DNA from: JAEZDR01 sp039811185
Lineage (GTDB): Bacteria; Bacteroidota; Bacteroidia; Chitinophagales; Chitinophagaceae
Reading direction: 5' to 3'
Assembly (NCBI GenBank): GCA_039811185.1
Contig: JBDHYF010000004.1
Span: forward strand, 62,001-126,000
Length of the DNA stretch: 64,000 nucleotides
Part shown: piece by piece, positions 33,375-42,297 of the stretch
Position numbering within the stretch: position 1 is the first letter of the stretch
Layout: each line of letters opens with the position of its first letter
Position numbers and translations under genes: made by a program
The notes under the pieces: generated by a model
The model's input: the letters and a program-made list of their open reading frames with translations, nothing else
What the model was told of the DNA's origin: nothing
Database searches by the model: none

Positions 33375-34704
33375 GGGTTTGGTTTTTAATTTTCTGAACA
33401 ACTGACTGCACGGCGCCATCCGCAAAAAAAGTTTCAATCACATCGCCGGCATTCAGCATGGAAGCATCTTTAACGGCTAATCCATTCCTCCGCGTTATGG
33501 AATATCCGCGCTTCAATACATTTAAAGGATTCAACAACTCAACGGCCTTTTCCAGCGCGCCGGTTTCGGATTGATGCTGCCACATCAGCCGTAACGAAGC
33601 ATCTTTTAGCTGCGTCATCGTCTGAATGCGGTTGTCAGCAACTGCTTTCATTACAAACCGGCTGTTCCGAATTAGCGAATCGCCCTTCGCATCCACGTGA
33701 GCAGCCTGCGCATTCAGCAGCGATCGTGCAGCCGATTGAAAAAGCCGCAGTGTCGACGATAGAGCGTCGTGCTCCGCACTCATCAAAAAGTTTGCTTCCC
33801 GCACAATTTTCATCTCCGCCTCCGCTAATGGGAAAGCAAAGTTATGAAAGCGCTGTAGCAGCATTTCTGCAAGTTTGGTAGGCGTAATGGCGTTAGCATG
33901 TGCCACCATTTCCGCCACCGTTTCGTTTGTTGAATGGCCGATGCCTGTAAGGACTGGAATGGGAAAGCGGCAAATGGTTTCCGCCAACTGATAATGGTTG
34001 TAACACGACAATCCTACATCGCCACCGCCGCCGCGAATAATGACAACCGCATCAAAATGATTTTTTGCTTTTCTGATTCGGTTTAACTGATGAATGATGC
34101 TTGGTGCCGCCGCATCGCCCTGTAAAAGCGCGGGGAACAACATTTTAAAAAAGGCATACTTCCATTCATTCTTTTCAAGCACATTTAAAAAGTCGGCATA
34201 TCCCTTACTTGTTTCCACCGAAATCACCGCAATGCGTTGCGGCAGTAGCGGAAGAGGCAATAACTTGTTCCATTCATAACAACCCGATTCGCGCAACTTT
34301 GCGATGGTTTCCTGCTTTTCGCGCTCAAGATCTCCGAGTGTATACGCCGGATCAATGTCGAGTATCCATAACGAAACGCCGTAAACCGGATCGAAGTTCA
34401 ATTTCGCAGAAAAGAGAACTTTCACGCCTTCTTTTAACGGCTCTTTTAATACTCGTAAAAAGTTGCGGTTAATGCGGTTAAAATCGGCCTTCCACAAGTG
34501 CGAACGCATCTGTGCAACCACCTTCCCATCCTTTTTTTCAACCAGCTCGGGATAGCAATGCCCGGAGTGATGATAATGATTCAGCTTATTCATTTCTGCC
34601 ATCACCCAGAACGATGTTGTATAGCGGCTTTCAAAAGTTTTTTTAATACTTTCAGCCACTTCCGCAAGTGAAAACACTTTCTTGCCATGAATTAACTCGG
34701 ACAT
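33367..34704 (-). CDS. xseA: Exodeoxyribonuclease VII large subunit
   Basis: The 445-residue catalytic subunit of exonuclease VII, which degrades single-stranded DNA to oligonucleotides. The N-terminal OB-fold starts FSLAEVAESIKKTFES, and VKVLFSAKLNFDPVYGVSLW belongs to it. The catalytic domain includes RIAVISVETSKGYADFL, VVIIRGGGG (about 215-223) and GIGHSTNETVAEMVA (about 245). A coiled-coil region follows, and the C-terminal KRGYSITRRNG closes it. It lies 23 nt after a glycosyltransferase and overlaps xseB. Confidence 0.96.
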   Translation of the reverse strand: MSELIHGKKVFSLAEVAESIKKTFESRYTTSFWVMAEMNKLNHYHHSGHCYPELVEKKDGKVVAQMRSHLWKADFNRINRNFLRVLKEPLKEGVKVLFSAKLNFDPVYGVSLWILDIDPAYTLGDLEREKQETIAKLRESGCYEWNKLLPLPLLPQRIAVISVETSKGYADFLNVLEKNEWKYAFFKMLFPALLQGDAAAPSIIHQLNRIRKAKNHFDAVVIIRGGGGDVGLSCYNHYQLAETICRFPIPVLTGIGHSTNETVAEMVAHANAITPTKLAEMLLQRFHNFAFPLAEAEMKIVREANFLMSAEHDALSSTLRLFQSAARSLLNAQAAHVDAKGDSLIRNSRFVMKAVADNRIQTMTQLKDASLRLMWQHQSETGALEKAVELLNPLNVLKRGYSITRRNGLAVKDASMLNAGDVIETFFADGAVQSVVQKIKNQTHE

Positions 34705-34727
34705 ATCGGAAAGATAAATGATTCATT

Positions 34728-35876
34728 TCAGGAAATGGAACGACAGAGCGTTTTATACACGCTCATTTGATGAGAGGCAAATTTCTCAGGAAGGAAGTTA
34801 GAGAGTCTGCGACAACCCGCCGCTACAAGCGTTGCATGAAGGCGGGCGTCGGTTGCCAGAGCCGACATTGCACCGGCAATGGATGAAAAATTTGTTGGAT
34901 TAACATATAAAGCCGCATCACCACCAACCTCAGGCAGCGAACTCGTGTTGGATGTAATAACCGGAATTCCTGAAGCAAATGCCTCGACGAGCGGAATGCC
35001 GAATCCTTCCAACAGTGATGGATAGAGCAGCGCAAAGGCACGCCGGTAAAAAAAAGGAACATCAGCAGCAGTTTGAAAAGAAGACGAATGTTTTGCCGCC
35101 TCTGTGTAGGAAATAAACTGAACGGCATCCTCCATACCTGATTTGCCGACATATGTCCTGACTTCATCCAAATAGTCGCCGCCTTCACCAATAACAACAA
35201 GCGGTATCTTTACTTCCTTCCTTATTTCGTGCATGGCTTTTACAATCTGCAACAAATTTTTTCTTTCTGTGATTGAACCCACGTACAACCAAAATTTTTC
35301 CGGCAACTGAAACTGCACCTCAATTTCCTTTTGGCGCGCGGCATCGCTCTGAGAAAAAAACAGGGGATGACAAGTTTGATAAACCACCTCAATTTTCGCA
35401 TCCGCGACCGAATAACGCTGCCTCACATCCTCCTTCGTATAGGCACTGATAGCGATAACCTTATCCGCAGCAATGGCGGCGCTTCGGGCTTCGAAACAGT
35501 AATAATTCACTGCATCGCTGCCATACAACTGTGGATGGCTTTCGAAAAACAAATCGTGAATGGTAACTACCGATGGTGTTTGCAAACACGGAGGAAGCGC
35601 ATGGTCGAGTCCATGAAAAATATCGAAATCATTTTCGGTAATCATTTGCGACAAAACGGGAGAATGCACCCATTCGAAAAACGGAATTTCTAAGCCGGCT
35701 GCTTTTACTTCCACATTACCGAACTCCGGCCAGTATAAATCGGTTGCTACATCGGTAAAAAGCAGAAACCGATGACCGGGAAAATGTTTCGCAAGGCTGT
35801 TAATGAGGTTACGGCTGTAGTGCGCCACGCCTGTTTTAAAGTGAAATGCATAATAGGCATCAAAAGCTATCGTCAT
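34728..35876 (-). CDS. Glycosyltransferase, GT4 (GT-B)
   Basis: A 382-residue glycosyltransferase. The N-terminus MTIAFDAYYAFHFKTGVAHY fits the mannosyl/glucosyltransferase-like group with the Gly-rich turn in the first domain. The C-terminal domain has YVGSITERKNLLQIV and the LYPSLLEGFGIPLVEAFASG block with the ExxxxxxxE pattern typical of GT4. It starts 17 nt inside the GT9 gene, so the two are translationally coupled. It likely acts on a lipopolysaccharide or surface glycan precursor. Confidence 0.9.
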   Translation of the reverse strand: MTIAFDAYYAFHFKTGVAHYSRNLINSLAKHFPGHRFLLFTDVATDLYWPEFGNVEVKAAGLEIPFFEWVHSPVLSQMITENDFDIFHGLDHALPPCLQTPSVVTIHDLFFESHPQLYGSDAVNYYCFEARSAAIAADKVIAISAYTKEDVRQRYSVADAKIEVVYQTCHPLFFSQSDAARQKEIEVQFQLPEKFWLYVGSITERKNLLQIVKAMHEIRKEVKIPLVVIGEGGDYLDEVRTYVGKSGMEDAVQFISYTEAAKHSSSFQTAADVPFFYRRAFALLYPSLLEGFGIPLVEAFASGIPVITSNTSSLPEVGGDAALYVNPTNFSSIAGAMSALATDARLHATLVAAGCRRLSNFLPEKFASHQMSVYKTLCRSIS

Positions 35877-36858
35877 GCGGAAGAATATCTGTTAATTGAT
35901 CGGGACGAATGGTGTAGGCGCACTTAAAATGTCCGAGGGGACAAGCTTTATAGCCATGCAAACCACAGGGCTTACACTGCAACGGCACATCCGTTTGCAC
36001 AATAAAAGACGCATCGGACAAAGGATAAAAACCAAACGCAGGAACGGTGGAACAAAAAACGGCCGTTACCGGGGCATTCATTGCCGACGCAAAATGCAGC
36101 GGGGCAGAATCGTTTACAAAATTCATTACCGCATGCTTCATCAGGGCCGCCGACTGCAAAAAGCTTAGCGACCCTGCCAGCACAACAGTGTGCTTACTTA
36201 CCGCAGCAGCAATGATTTCACAATCCGGAATATTCTCTTTGCCGCCCAATAAAAAAACGGCGTAGTTTTCTTTTATATGATTGATAAACTCCACCCACTT
36301 TTCAACCGGATACTGCTTTGTAAACCAAACGCTCGACGGGGTTATGGTGATGAATTTTTTTTTGGTGAAGGGTGCAATTTTCTCTTCGTCCGCTGCGGAT
36401 GGATATAGCCTTGGCGAAGCCGTGCTGTCATCAGTAATATCGGTGATTAACTTCAGGTTTCTGTCTACTTCGTGCATTCCGTTGCCAATTTCATGATACA
36501 CCTTTCTTGTAAAGAAACGGCTGAGCGGATTCTTATCAAATCCTGTTCGGTGGCGGCTTCCGGACAAAGCGGTGAGCAAACCGGTGGCAAAGAAACGCTG
36601 GAGGTTAATGACATAATCATAACGGCGTTTCCTAACATTTTTAATAAGCCGTACAAGATTTTTATACTTGCTTTCTTTCTTATCCCAAATCAACACTTCG
36701 TTCAAAAACGGATTATTCTGCAACAACGCCTCATTGCCTTTACGAACCAAAAAATCTATTTTGGCGCCCGGATAAAAGCGATGCAGTTTTTCGGCAAGGG
36801 CTGTAGCCAGCACCACATCGCCAATAAACGCTGTTTGTATTACCAGAAACTTTTGCAT
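35860..36858 (-). CDS. Glycosyltransferase family 9 (heptosyltransferase-like)
   Basis: A 332-residue GT9 enzyme of the LPS heptosyltransferase family. It starts FLVIQTAFIGDVVLATALAE, has VYHEIGNGMHEVDRN, and the donor-binding FVNDSAPLHFASAMNAPVTA block typical of RfaF/RfaQ-like proteins. The C-terminus contains four closely spaced Cys (CKPCGLHGYKACPLGHFKC), which is unusual for canonical WaaF. ATG at 36858 is preferred; GTG at 36864 is also in frame. It overlaps the downstream GT4 by 17 nt. The acceptor is unknown; the window also holds rfaE1, which supports a heptose pathway in the organism. Confidence 0.88.
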   Translation of the reverse strand: MQKFLVIQTAFIGDVVLATALAEKLHRFYPGAKIDFLVRKGNEALLQNNPFLNEVLIWDKKESKYKNLVRLIKNVRKRRYDYVINLQRFFATGLLTALSGSRHRTGFDKNPLSRFFTRKVYHEIGNGMHEVDRNLKLITDITDDSTASPRLYPSAADEEKIAPFTKKKFITITPSSVWFTKQYPVEKWVEFINHIKENYAVFLLGGKENIPDCEIIAAAVSKHTVVLAGSLSFLQSAALMKHAVMNFVNDSAPLHFASAMNAPVTAVFCSTVPAFGFYPLSDASFIVQTDVPLQCKPCGLHGYKACPLGHFKCAYTIRPDQLTDILPHDDSF

Positions 36859-36863
36859 TCGCA

Positions 36864-36871
36864 CAAAAATA
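36864..36871 (-). promoter_or_regulatory. -7 box TATTTTTG 5 nt before the GT9 gene
   Basis: Exact TAnnTTTG match on the minus strand, separated from the ATG at 36858 by 5 nt. The opposite strand 55-80 nt away holds the dapD start, so the short region carries divergent promoters. Confidence 0.5.
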
Positions 36872-36943
36872 ATCCTTCATCCCCTATCTCTTTCCCCGGC
36901 TTTGAGGTTGGTTTGCGATAATCTTTATTTTAGCGGCAAAAAA

Positions 36944-37756
36944 ATGGAGTTGCAAAACAAAATTGCCGCAGTTTGGAATGACAGAGCGCTTTTAAACGAC
37001 GACGTCTATGTAAATGCAGTTAAGGAAGTGATTGAACTGGCAGACAAAGGCAAGCTGCGGGTTGCAGAAAAATTATCGGATGGATGGAAAGTAAACGAAT
37101 GGGTGAAGCAGGCAATCCTGCTGTATTTTGCTGTGCAACCCATGCAAACCTGGGAATTGAATCCTTTTGAATTTTACGATAAAATGGAGCTGAAGAAAGA
37201 CTACCGTTCGCAGGGTGTACGAGCTGTTCCGCATGCTGTAGCCCGTTACGGCGCTTATCTGGGAAAAAATGTTGTGCTGATGCCGAGTTATGTAAACATT
37301 GGCGCTTATGTAGATGAAGGTACGATGGTAGATACCTGGGCAACCGTTGGGAGTTGCGCACAAATAGGAAAGCACGTACACTTAAGCGGCGGAGTGGGCA
37401 TTGGCGGCGTATTGGAACCATTGCAGGCAAGCCCGGTTATTATTGAAGACGGATGCTTTATTGGAAGCCGGTGCATTGTTGTGGAAGGCGTAATTGTGGA
37501 GAAGGAAGCCGTATTGGGAGCGAACGTGGTGCTAACGCAAAGCACTAAAATTATTGATGTGAGCGGCGAAACGCCCGTTGAGTATAAAGGTCGCGTTCCG
37601 GAGAGAAGCGTTGTGATTCCGGGAAGTTATACCAGAAAATATCCGGCCGGCGAATACCAGGTGAGCTGTGCATTAATCATTGGGAAACGAAAAACAAGCA
37701 CTGACCTGAAAACAAGCCTCAACGATGCGTTGAGAGAATTTAACGTCAGTGCCTGA
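36944..37756 (+). CDS. dapD: 2,3,4,5-tetrahydropyridine-2,6-dicarboxylate N-succinyltransferase
   Basis: Succinylates tetrahydrodipicolinate in lysine and meso-diaminopimelate synthesis. A 270-residue trimeric left-handed beta-helix enzyme. Visible blocks include RAVPHAVARYGAYLGKNVVL, MPSYVNIGAYVDEGTMVDTW and GSCAQIGKHVHLSGGVGIGG, giving the hexapeptide coil, then VIIEDGCFIGSRCIVVEG. The ATG at 36944 starts the known N-terminus (ELQNKIAAVWNDR). An upstream extension to 36902 is rejected because it would run through promoter sequence. It is divergent from the GT9 gene. Confidence 0.96.
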   Translation: MELQNKIAAVWNDRALLNDDVYVNAVKEVIELADKGKLRVAEKLSDGWKVNEWVKQAILLYFAVQPMQTWELNPFEFYDKMELKKDYRSQGVRAVPHAVARYGAYLGKNVVLMPSYVNIGAYVDEGTMVDTWATVGSCAQIGKHVHLSGGVGIGGVLEPLQASPVIIEDGCFIGSRCIVVEGVIVEKEAVLGANVVLTQSTKIIDVSGETPVEYKGRVPERSVVIPGSYTRKYPAGEYQVSCALIIGKRKTSTDLKTSLNDALREFNVSA

Positions 37757-37775
37757 CAAGAAAGGCGGTGAAAAA

Positions 37776-37985
37776 TTATTTATCGAGCGGGTTTCTCCTT
37801 GTGGGGATAACGAGTTTTTCATCTTCGCTCAGGTACACCCAAAATTCTTCTAACTGGTAGATGTCGCCTGGCATTTTGCTTCCTTTCTCATCGGTACGCT
37901 CGTATGGGCCTAATATTTCGCCTTTGTATTTAAGCGCTTTCAGTTTTTCCGCGTGTGAAAGCTCTTTAAAGTCTTCTATTGTCAT
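37776..37985 (-). CDS. Small conserved hypothetical protein
   Basis: A 69-residue hydrophilic protein of unknown function. It has a helical N-terminus (FKELSHAEKLKALKYKGE) and a beta-rich C-terminal half with FWVYLSEDEKLVIPTRR. No catalytic motif or signal peptide. It lies 21 nt after the outer-membrane protein gene on the same strand and is probably co-transcribed with it and ffh. Compact hydrophobic pattern and positioning support a real gene. Confidence 0.65.
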   Translation of the reverse strand: MTIEDFKELSHAEKLKALKYKGEILGPYERTDEKGSKMPGDIYQLEEFWVYLSEDEKLVIPTRRNPLDK

Positions 37986-38006
37986 AATGTATGTTTATTA
38001 TTTTGG

Positions 38007-38507
38007 TTAGAAAAAGTTGATGCCGGCTTTCAGTCCCCAAAAAGCCAACGACTGGTTTTGTGCCCACACTTCATATTTCCCCTCCAGATCGAATTTACCG
38101 AGTTGTACGCCAATGGCGGGCGATACAATAAAGGCAGTGGATTTTTGGTTGCCCTGAGCATCTACAAACCAGGCAAGGCCTCCTTGCGCCTTAATGTAGA
38201 ATGCGGCCATCGAATACTTAATTCCCGCGCGCAAAGGCACAGCGGCCGCCGCATTGCCTGCTTTGGCGGGAAAGTTCATATAGCCCAAAGAGCCGGTAAC
38301 GCCAAGTCCTACAAACGGCAGTTGAATGGTTGTTTGTAATCCGCCGCCAAATCCACCGGAATGGCTTTTTTCAAAGTCGCCCGTAGGAAAACCCATTTCA
38401 CCGTATACTCCGATGCTGATTGGTTTCAGCTTCTGGGCAAATGCAGCATGCTGCGTTCCGAAAACTAAACCGACCGTACAAACCAGTATCTGTAATATAA
38501 TTTTCAT
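38007..38507 (-). CDS. Outer membrane beta-barrel-like protein
   Basis: A 166-residue exported protein with signal peptide MKIILQILVCTVGLVFGTQHAAFA. The mature sequence alternates hydrophobic and polar residues with many aromatic strands (ISIGVYGEMGFPTGDF, GLGVTGSLGYMNFP, FYIKAQGGLAWFVDA), ending KAGINFF. The terminal Phe is typical of outer-membrane barrels. The likely fold is an 8-stranded porin-like barrel. It lies 18 nt after ffh, so it may be co-expressed. The specific role is not assignable. Confidence 0.8.
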   Translation of the reverse strand: MKIILQILVCTVGLVFGTQHAAFAQKLKPISIGVYGEMGFPTGDFEKSHSGGFGGGLQTTIQLPFVGLGVTGSLGYMNFPAKAGNAAAAVPLRAGIKYSMAAFYIKAQGGLAWFVDAQGNQKSTAFIVSPAIGVQLGKFDLEGKYEVWAQNQSLAFWGLKAGINFF

Positions 38508-38525
38508 AATCTTCTTTTTCCGATA

Positions 38526-39854
38526 TTATCGTTTCATTCCCAATCCCATTTTTCCGCCCATTCCCATCGGCATCTTATTCATCATCTTCATCATTTCACG
38601 CATCTGTTCAAACTGCTTCATAAAGGCGTTTACCTCAGAAACATCTTTTCCGCATCCTTTTGCAATCCGCTGACGGCGTGAAGGATTGATGCTGTCGGGA
38701 TTTGCGCGCTCAAACGGCGTCATAGACTTAATCATTGCTTCCACTCCTTTAAAAGCATCATCGCTTATGTCAATATCCTTAATGGCCTTCCCCACACCGG
38801 GAATCATCGCCATCAGGTCTTTCAGATTTCCCATTCTTTTTATCTGCTGCAGTTGGTCGAGAAAATCCTGAAAATCGAACTGGTTACGCCTGATTTTTTT
38901 CTCTAACTTTTTTGCTTCTGCCTCATCAAACTGAGCCTGTGCTTTCTCTACTAAAGTGGTGATATCGCCCATTCCTAAAATCCGCTGGCTCATCCTTTCC
39001 GGATAGAAAATATCAAGCGCGTCCATCTTCTCTCCATTGCTTACAAACTTGATGGGTTTGTTAACAGTGTATTTGATGGATAAGGCCGCACCACCACGGG
39101 TATCGCCATCGAGTTTGGTAAGTACAACACCACTGAAATCGAGCCTTTCGTTAAAAGCTTTTGCTGTATTCACCGCATCTTGCCCGGTCATGCTGTCCAC
39201 CACAAACAAAATCTCCGTCGGTTCAACTGCCTTCTTGATGTTTTCCACTTCAGCCATCATAGCTTCGTCGATGGCAAGGCGTCCGGCAGTATCAATAATC
39301 ACTACATTTTTGTTGCGCGCCCTCGCTTCTTTCACTGCGTTCTGCGCAATGGAAACGGCATCCTTATTTTCTCTTTCGCTGTACACATCCACACCTACTT
39401 GTCCGGCCAAAACCGTTAACTGATCAATTGCTGCGGGCCGGTAGATATCGGCGGCCACAAGTAAAGGCGCTTTTCCTTTGCTCTTTAAGAAATTGGCCAG
39501 CTTACCGCTGAAAGTAGTTTTACCGCTACCTTGTAAACCCGAAATAAGAATTACCGCAGGGTTTCCGTTTGCATTAAAAGGCGCTTCTTTCCCGCCCATC
39601 AGTTCCGTCAACTCATCCGAAACAATTTTCACCATCAGTTGGCCCGGACTGATGGCGTTTAACACCTTTTCGCCCATTGCCTTGTCTTTTACCCTGTCGG
39701 TAAATTCTTTGGCAATTTTATAGTTTACGTCGGCATCAATTAATGCACGCCGGATTTCTTTTACCGTAGTAGCAACATTTAATTCCGTTACTCTGGCCTC
39801 ACCTTTCAGGTTTTTAAACGCAGACTCTAACCGCTCACTAAGATTATTAAACAT
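38526..39854 (-). CDS. ffh: Signal recognition particle GTPase
   Basis: The 442-residue SRP54 homologue that binds 4.5S RNA and signal sequences and delivers nascent membrane proteins to FtsY. The N-domain precedes the G-domain, with Walker A GLQGSGKTT (106-114), DIYRPAAIDQL, DTAGRLAIDE and TKLDGDTRGG. The M-domain is Met-rich (MGNLKDLMAMIPG, then a tail with many Met, MMKMMNKMPMGMGGKM). All core motifs are intact. First gene of a leftward set with the outer-membrane protein and small hypothetical gene. Confidence 0.97.
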   Translation of the reverse strand: MFNNLSERLESAFKNLKGEARVTELNVATTVKEIRRALIDADVNYKIAKEFTDRVKDKAMGEKVLNAISPGQLMVKIVSDELTELMGGKEAPFNANGNPAVILISGLQGSGKTTFSGKLANFLKSKGKAPLLVAADIYRPAAIDQLTVLAGQVGVDVYSERENKDAVSIAQNAVKEARARNKNVVIIDTAGRLAIDEAMMAEVENIKKAVEPTEILFVVDSMTGQDAVNTAKAFNERLDFSGVVLTKLDGDTRGGAALSIKYTVNKPIKFVSNGEKMDALDIFYPERMSQRILGMGDITTLVEKAQAQFDEAEAKKLEKKIRRNQFDFQDFLDQLQQIKRMGNLKDLMAMIPGVGKAIKDIDISDDAFKGVEAMIKSMTPFERANPDSINPSRRQRIAKGCGKDVSEVNAFMKQFEQMREMMKMMNKMPMGMGGKMGLGMKR

Positions 39855-39875
39855 TATTCTATTTTAAAAGGATTG

Positions 39876-39883
39876 CAAATATA
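39876..39883 (-). promoter_or_regulatory. -7 box TATATTTG for ffh
   Basis: Exact TAnnTTTG match followed by C on the minus strand, 21 nt before the ffh ATG. This is in the normal leader-length range. Confidence 0.55.
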
Positions 39884-39941
39884 ATTAGCCCGCAACAGTT
39901 TTCTTAACCAAGTTTTTGCCGGCTTCGACCGGTTCGGTAAG

Positions 39942-40841
39942 CTACCGAAAAGATGGGTGAAACTGCTGAAGTGTAGCCCTCAGGAATTCACGGTCCAGGT
40001 GGGTATATATCTCGGTTGTGGTAATGCTTTCGTGGCCCAGCATTTCCTGCACCACCCTTAGGTCCGCACCGCCTTCCACCAGGTGGGTTGCAAACGAATG
40101 CCGGAAACTGTGTGGCGAAATATTTTTAACCACGCCGGCCTTGGCCGCCAGGTCTTTCACTATATAGAATATCATCACCCTGCTAAGCGGCTTCCCGCGG
40201 CGGTTTAGGAAAAGAAAATCTTCAAAACCGCTCTGCAACTTTCCGTGATTGCGATGCTGGTCCTTATAAATTGCGATGTATTTTTTGGCATCGCTGCCCA
40301 CCGGAACAAGGCGCTCTTTATTGCCTTTTCCAATCACCCGCAGAAAATCAACATCGAGGTAAAGACAACTTATTTTTAAATTCACCACTTCACTCACGCG
40401 CAGCCCGCAACTGTACATGGTTTCTACAATAGCCTTGTTTCGTGCCCCTTCCGCTGTGCTCACGTCGATGGCGTTACTGATGCTTTCAATTTCCGAAAAC
40501 GTCAATACATCGGGAAGCTTCCTCTTCAGTTTGGGTGCTTCCAGCAAAACGGTGGGGTCGGACGTTAAAATTCCTTCTATCAGTAAATATTTGAAAAACG
40601 CTTTTATGCCGGAAATCATCCGCGCCTGCGAAGTTTCCGCAAGTCCCATTTCAGCGATCCACTTTAAAAGCTGCTGTAAATCTTTCAACTCTACCTCGGC
40701 CGGCGCTTTATGATTGTTGGATCCTTCGAGATATTGAATGAGATGAGTTACATCGCGAAGATACGATTCAACACTGTTTTCGCTGAGCGACCGCTCGAGT
40801 CGCAGATATCCTTTAAATCCTTTTGTGTATGCGTCCCACAT
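39942..40841 (-). CDS. xerD: Site-specific tyrosine recombinase XerD
   Basis: Resolves chromosome dimers at dif with XerC under FtsK control. The 299-residue protein has all active-site residues: Arg148, Lys172, His244, Arg247, His270 and Tyr279. The N-terminal SAM-like core-binding domain (1-90) is complete. The ATG at 40841 (MWDAYTKGFKGYLRLERS) is chosen because the longer frame begins at a TTG with no family similarity. No integrase-like neighbours or att-like direct repeats are seen, so this is the housekeeping enzyme rather than a mobile-element recombinase. Confidence 0.94.
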   Translation of the reverse strand: MWDAYTKGFKGYLRLERSLSENSVESYLRDVTHLIQYLEGSNNHKAPAEVELKDLQQLLKWIAEMGLAETSQARMISGIKAFFKYLLIEGILTSDPTVLLEAPKLKRKLPDVLTFSEIESISNAIDVSTAEGARNKAIVETMYSCGLRVSEVVNLKISCLYLDVDFLRVIGKGNKERLVPVGSDAKKYIAIYKDQHRNHGKLQSGFEDFLFLNRRGKPLSRVMIFYIVKDLAAKAGVVKNISPHSFRHSFATHLVEGGADLRVVQEMLGHESITTTEIYTHLDREFLRATLQQFHPSFR

Positions 40842-40884
40842 AGTCAGAGGTTGTAAAAATACGCAGGACGCCTGCAATCTTCGT

Positions 40885-40892
40885 TATATTCG
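40885..40892 (+). promoter_or_regulatory. Possible -7 box TATATTCG for the second cysteine-cluster gene
   Basis: One-mismatch match to TAnnTTTG followed by C, 15 nt before the ATG at 40908. Confidence 0.35.
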
Positions 40893-40907
40893 CTTCAATT
40901 ATTCGGT

Positions 40908-41426
40908 ATGGAAAAGAGGGCGGTGAACATGAAATCTTTCCGGGCGAAAGTTGCAAAAAACAAAGGGCGGCTACAAGCATTTGTACAACGCGTAGACGAT
41001 TTTCCGCCTGATAATTTAGATGCAATTTGCAGCGAATCGGAAATAGCGGTATGGAACGAAATTGACTGTACTACCTGCGCCAGCTGCTGCAAACGAATGA
41101 GCCCCACTTACACACCTGCCGACATAAAGCGCATTGCTGCTCACTTAGGAATGTCGGTTGCGGAATTCAAAAAGAAGTGGCTGTACCGCGAAGAAGAAGA
41201 CACGAAAGACTGGTTGAATGTGCGTATGCCTTGCCAGTTTTTAGATTTAAACACCAACCGATGCACCATTTACGAAGTGAGGCCGGCAGATTGTGCCACC
41301 TTTCCGCACCTTGCTAAAAAAGATATGAAAGACTATTTTCATGTACATCACCAAAACGTAGCGTACTGTCCGGCCACCTATCACATGATTGAGAAGATGA
41401 TGGTTCTGCTGCCCGAATATCTTTAG
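40908..41426 (+). CDS. YkgJ-family cysteine-cluster protein (copy 2)
   Basis: A 172-residue paralogue of the protein at 20843-21313. The cysteine pattern is DCTTCASCC, PCQFLDLNTNRCTIYEVRPADCATFP and YCPATYH, with nearly identical spacing. The central segment differs (MSVAEFKKKWLYREEEDTKD). It probably binds a metal or Fe-S cluster; the physiological function is unknown. Its end overlaps the convergent GT2 gene by 4 bp. Confidence 0.87.
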   Translation: MEKRAVNMKSFRAKVAKNKGRLQAFVQRVDDFPPDNLDAICSESEIAVWNEIDCTTCASCCKRMSPTYTPADIKRIAAHLGMSVAEFKKKWLYREEEDTKDWLNVRMPCQFLDLNTNRCTIYEVRPADCATFPHLAKKDMKDYFHVHHQNVAYCPATYHMIEKMMVLLPEYL

Positions 41427-42163
41427 GCATATAACTTACTTTTCATCAGCCCCCATTTGCAAAGGCGATAAATAAAAGAAACCCTTAAACAGCCAAGGCC
41501 GTACTTCATGCTGCGGCTGAAGTTAATGCTGCTTGCTTCTTCAAAGTATTTTGTGGGGCAGGTTACTTCAGCAATAGGATAACCTTTATAAAATATCTGC
41601 GAGAGCATCTCATTATCGAAAACGAAATCGTCGCTGTTTGCCTCAAGATTAATGGCTTGGAGTACCTCTTTGCTAAAAGCGCGATAACCCGTGTGATATT
41701 CGGAAAGTTTTTGGTTGATGATGAGATTCTGTGTCAGCGTTAGTAACCGGTTAAAGAAATATTTGTATACCGGCATACCACCCATTAAGGCTCCCTTCCC
41801 CAGAATACGACTGCCAAGCACTACCTGATACACATCGTTTGCAATGATGCCGGCCATAGCAGGGATTAGCTTGGGGGTGTATTGATAATCGGGATGCAGC
41901 ATAATTACGATATCTGCATCTAAAGCCAGGGCCGAACGATAACAACTTTTCTGATTGCCTCCGTATCCTTTATTGCTCTGGTGACGAACAATGTTTTTGA
42001 TGCCCAACTGCTGCGCTACTTCAATCGTATTGTCGCGGCTTGCGTCGTCCACAAGAATTACATCATCCACAATATCGAAAGGAATTTCGCGATATGTTTT
42101 TTCGAGCGTAAGCGCTGCGTTGTATGCCGGCAACACCACCACAACCTTTTTACCGTAAAGCAT
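41423..42163 (-). CDS. Glycosyltransferase family 2 (polyprenyl-phosphate sugar transferase-like)
   Basis: A 246-residue GT-A enzyme. The start is KKVVVVLPAYNAALTLEKTY, with ILVDDASRDNTIEVA holding the metal-binding DD and MLHPDYQYTPKLIPAMAG in the nucleotide-sugar domain. The C-terminus (CLRVSFIYRLCKWG) is hydrophobic and basic, without two clear membrane helices. The ATG at 42163 is preferred. The frame runs upstream to a GTG (42247), which gives an atypical 28-residue extension. It resembles dolichol-phosphate mannosyltransferase-like GT2s. Overlaps the cysteine-cluster gene by 4 bp, convergent. Confidence 0.85.
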   Translation of the reverse strand: MLYGKKVVVVLPAYNAALTLEKTYREIPFDIVDDVILVDDASRDNTIEVAQQLGIKNIVRHQSNKGYGGNQKSCYRSALALDADIVIMLHPDYQYTPKLIPAMAGIIANDVYQVVLGSRILGKGALMGGMPVYKYFFNRLLTLTQNLIINQKLSEYHTGYRAFSKEVLQAINLEANSDDFVFDNEMLSQIFYKGYPIAEVTCPTKYFEEASSINFSRSMKYGLGCLRVSFIYRLCKWGLMKSKLYA

Positions 42164-42297
42164 CTTAAATAAATTGGGAGGCGAAAATAAACCAAAATGC
42201 GTCGCCGGACGATTTGCATTAAAAAGCCGCACCTTTAATTTCTTCACAATAAGCGGGTATTAAACATATTTTAAATCGTTAAGATGTGGGCGCACGT

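Noticed and set aside
36472..36921. 149-codon plus-strand frame inside the GT9 gene
   Set aside because: Opposite to a clear GT9 protein and without a credible domain.
39942..40841. Tyrosine recombinase as part of a mobile element
   Set aside because: Length and residues fit XerD; no integrase partners, att repeats or cargo genes. It looks like the housekeeping enzyme.
42247..42286. GTG start for the GT2 glycosyltransferase at 42247
   Set aside because: Would add 28 residues with no family match; ATG at 42163 begins the conserved motif.
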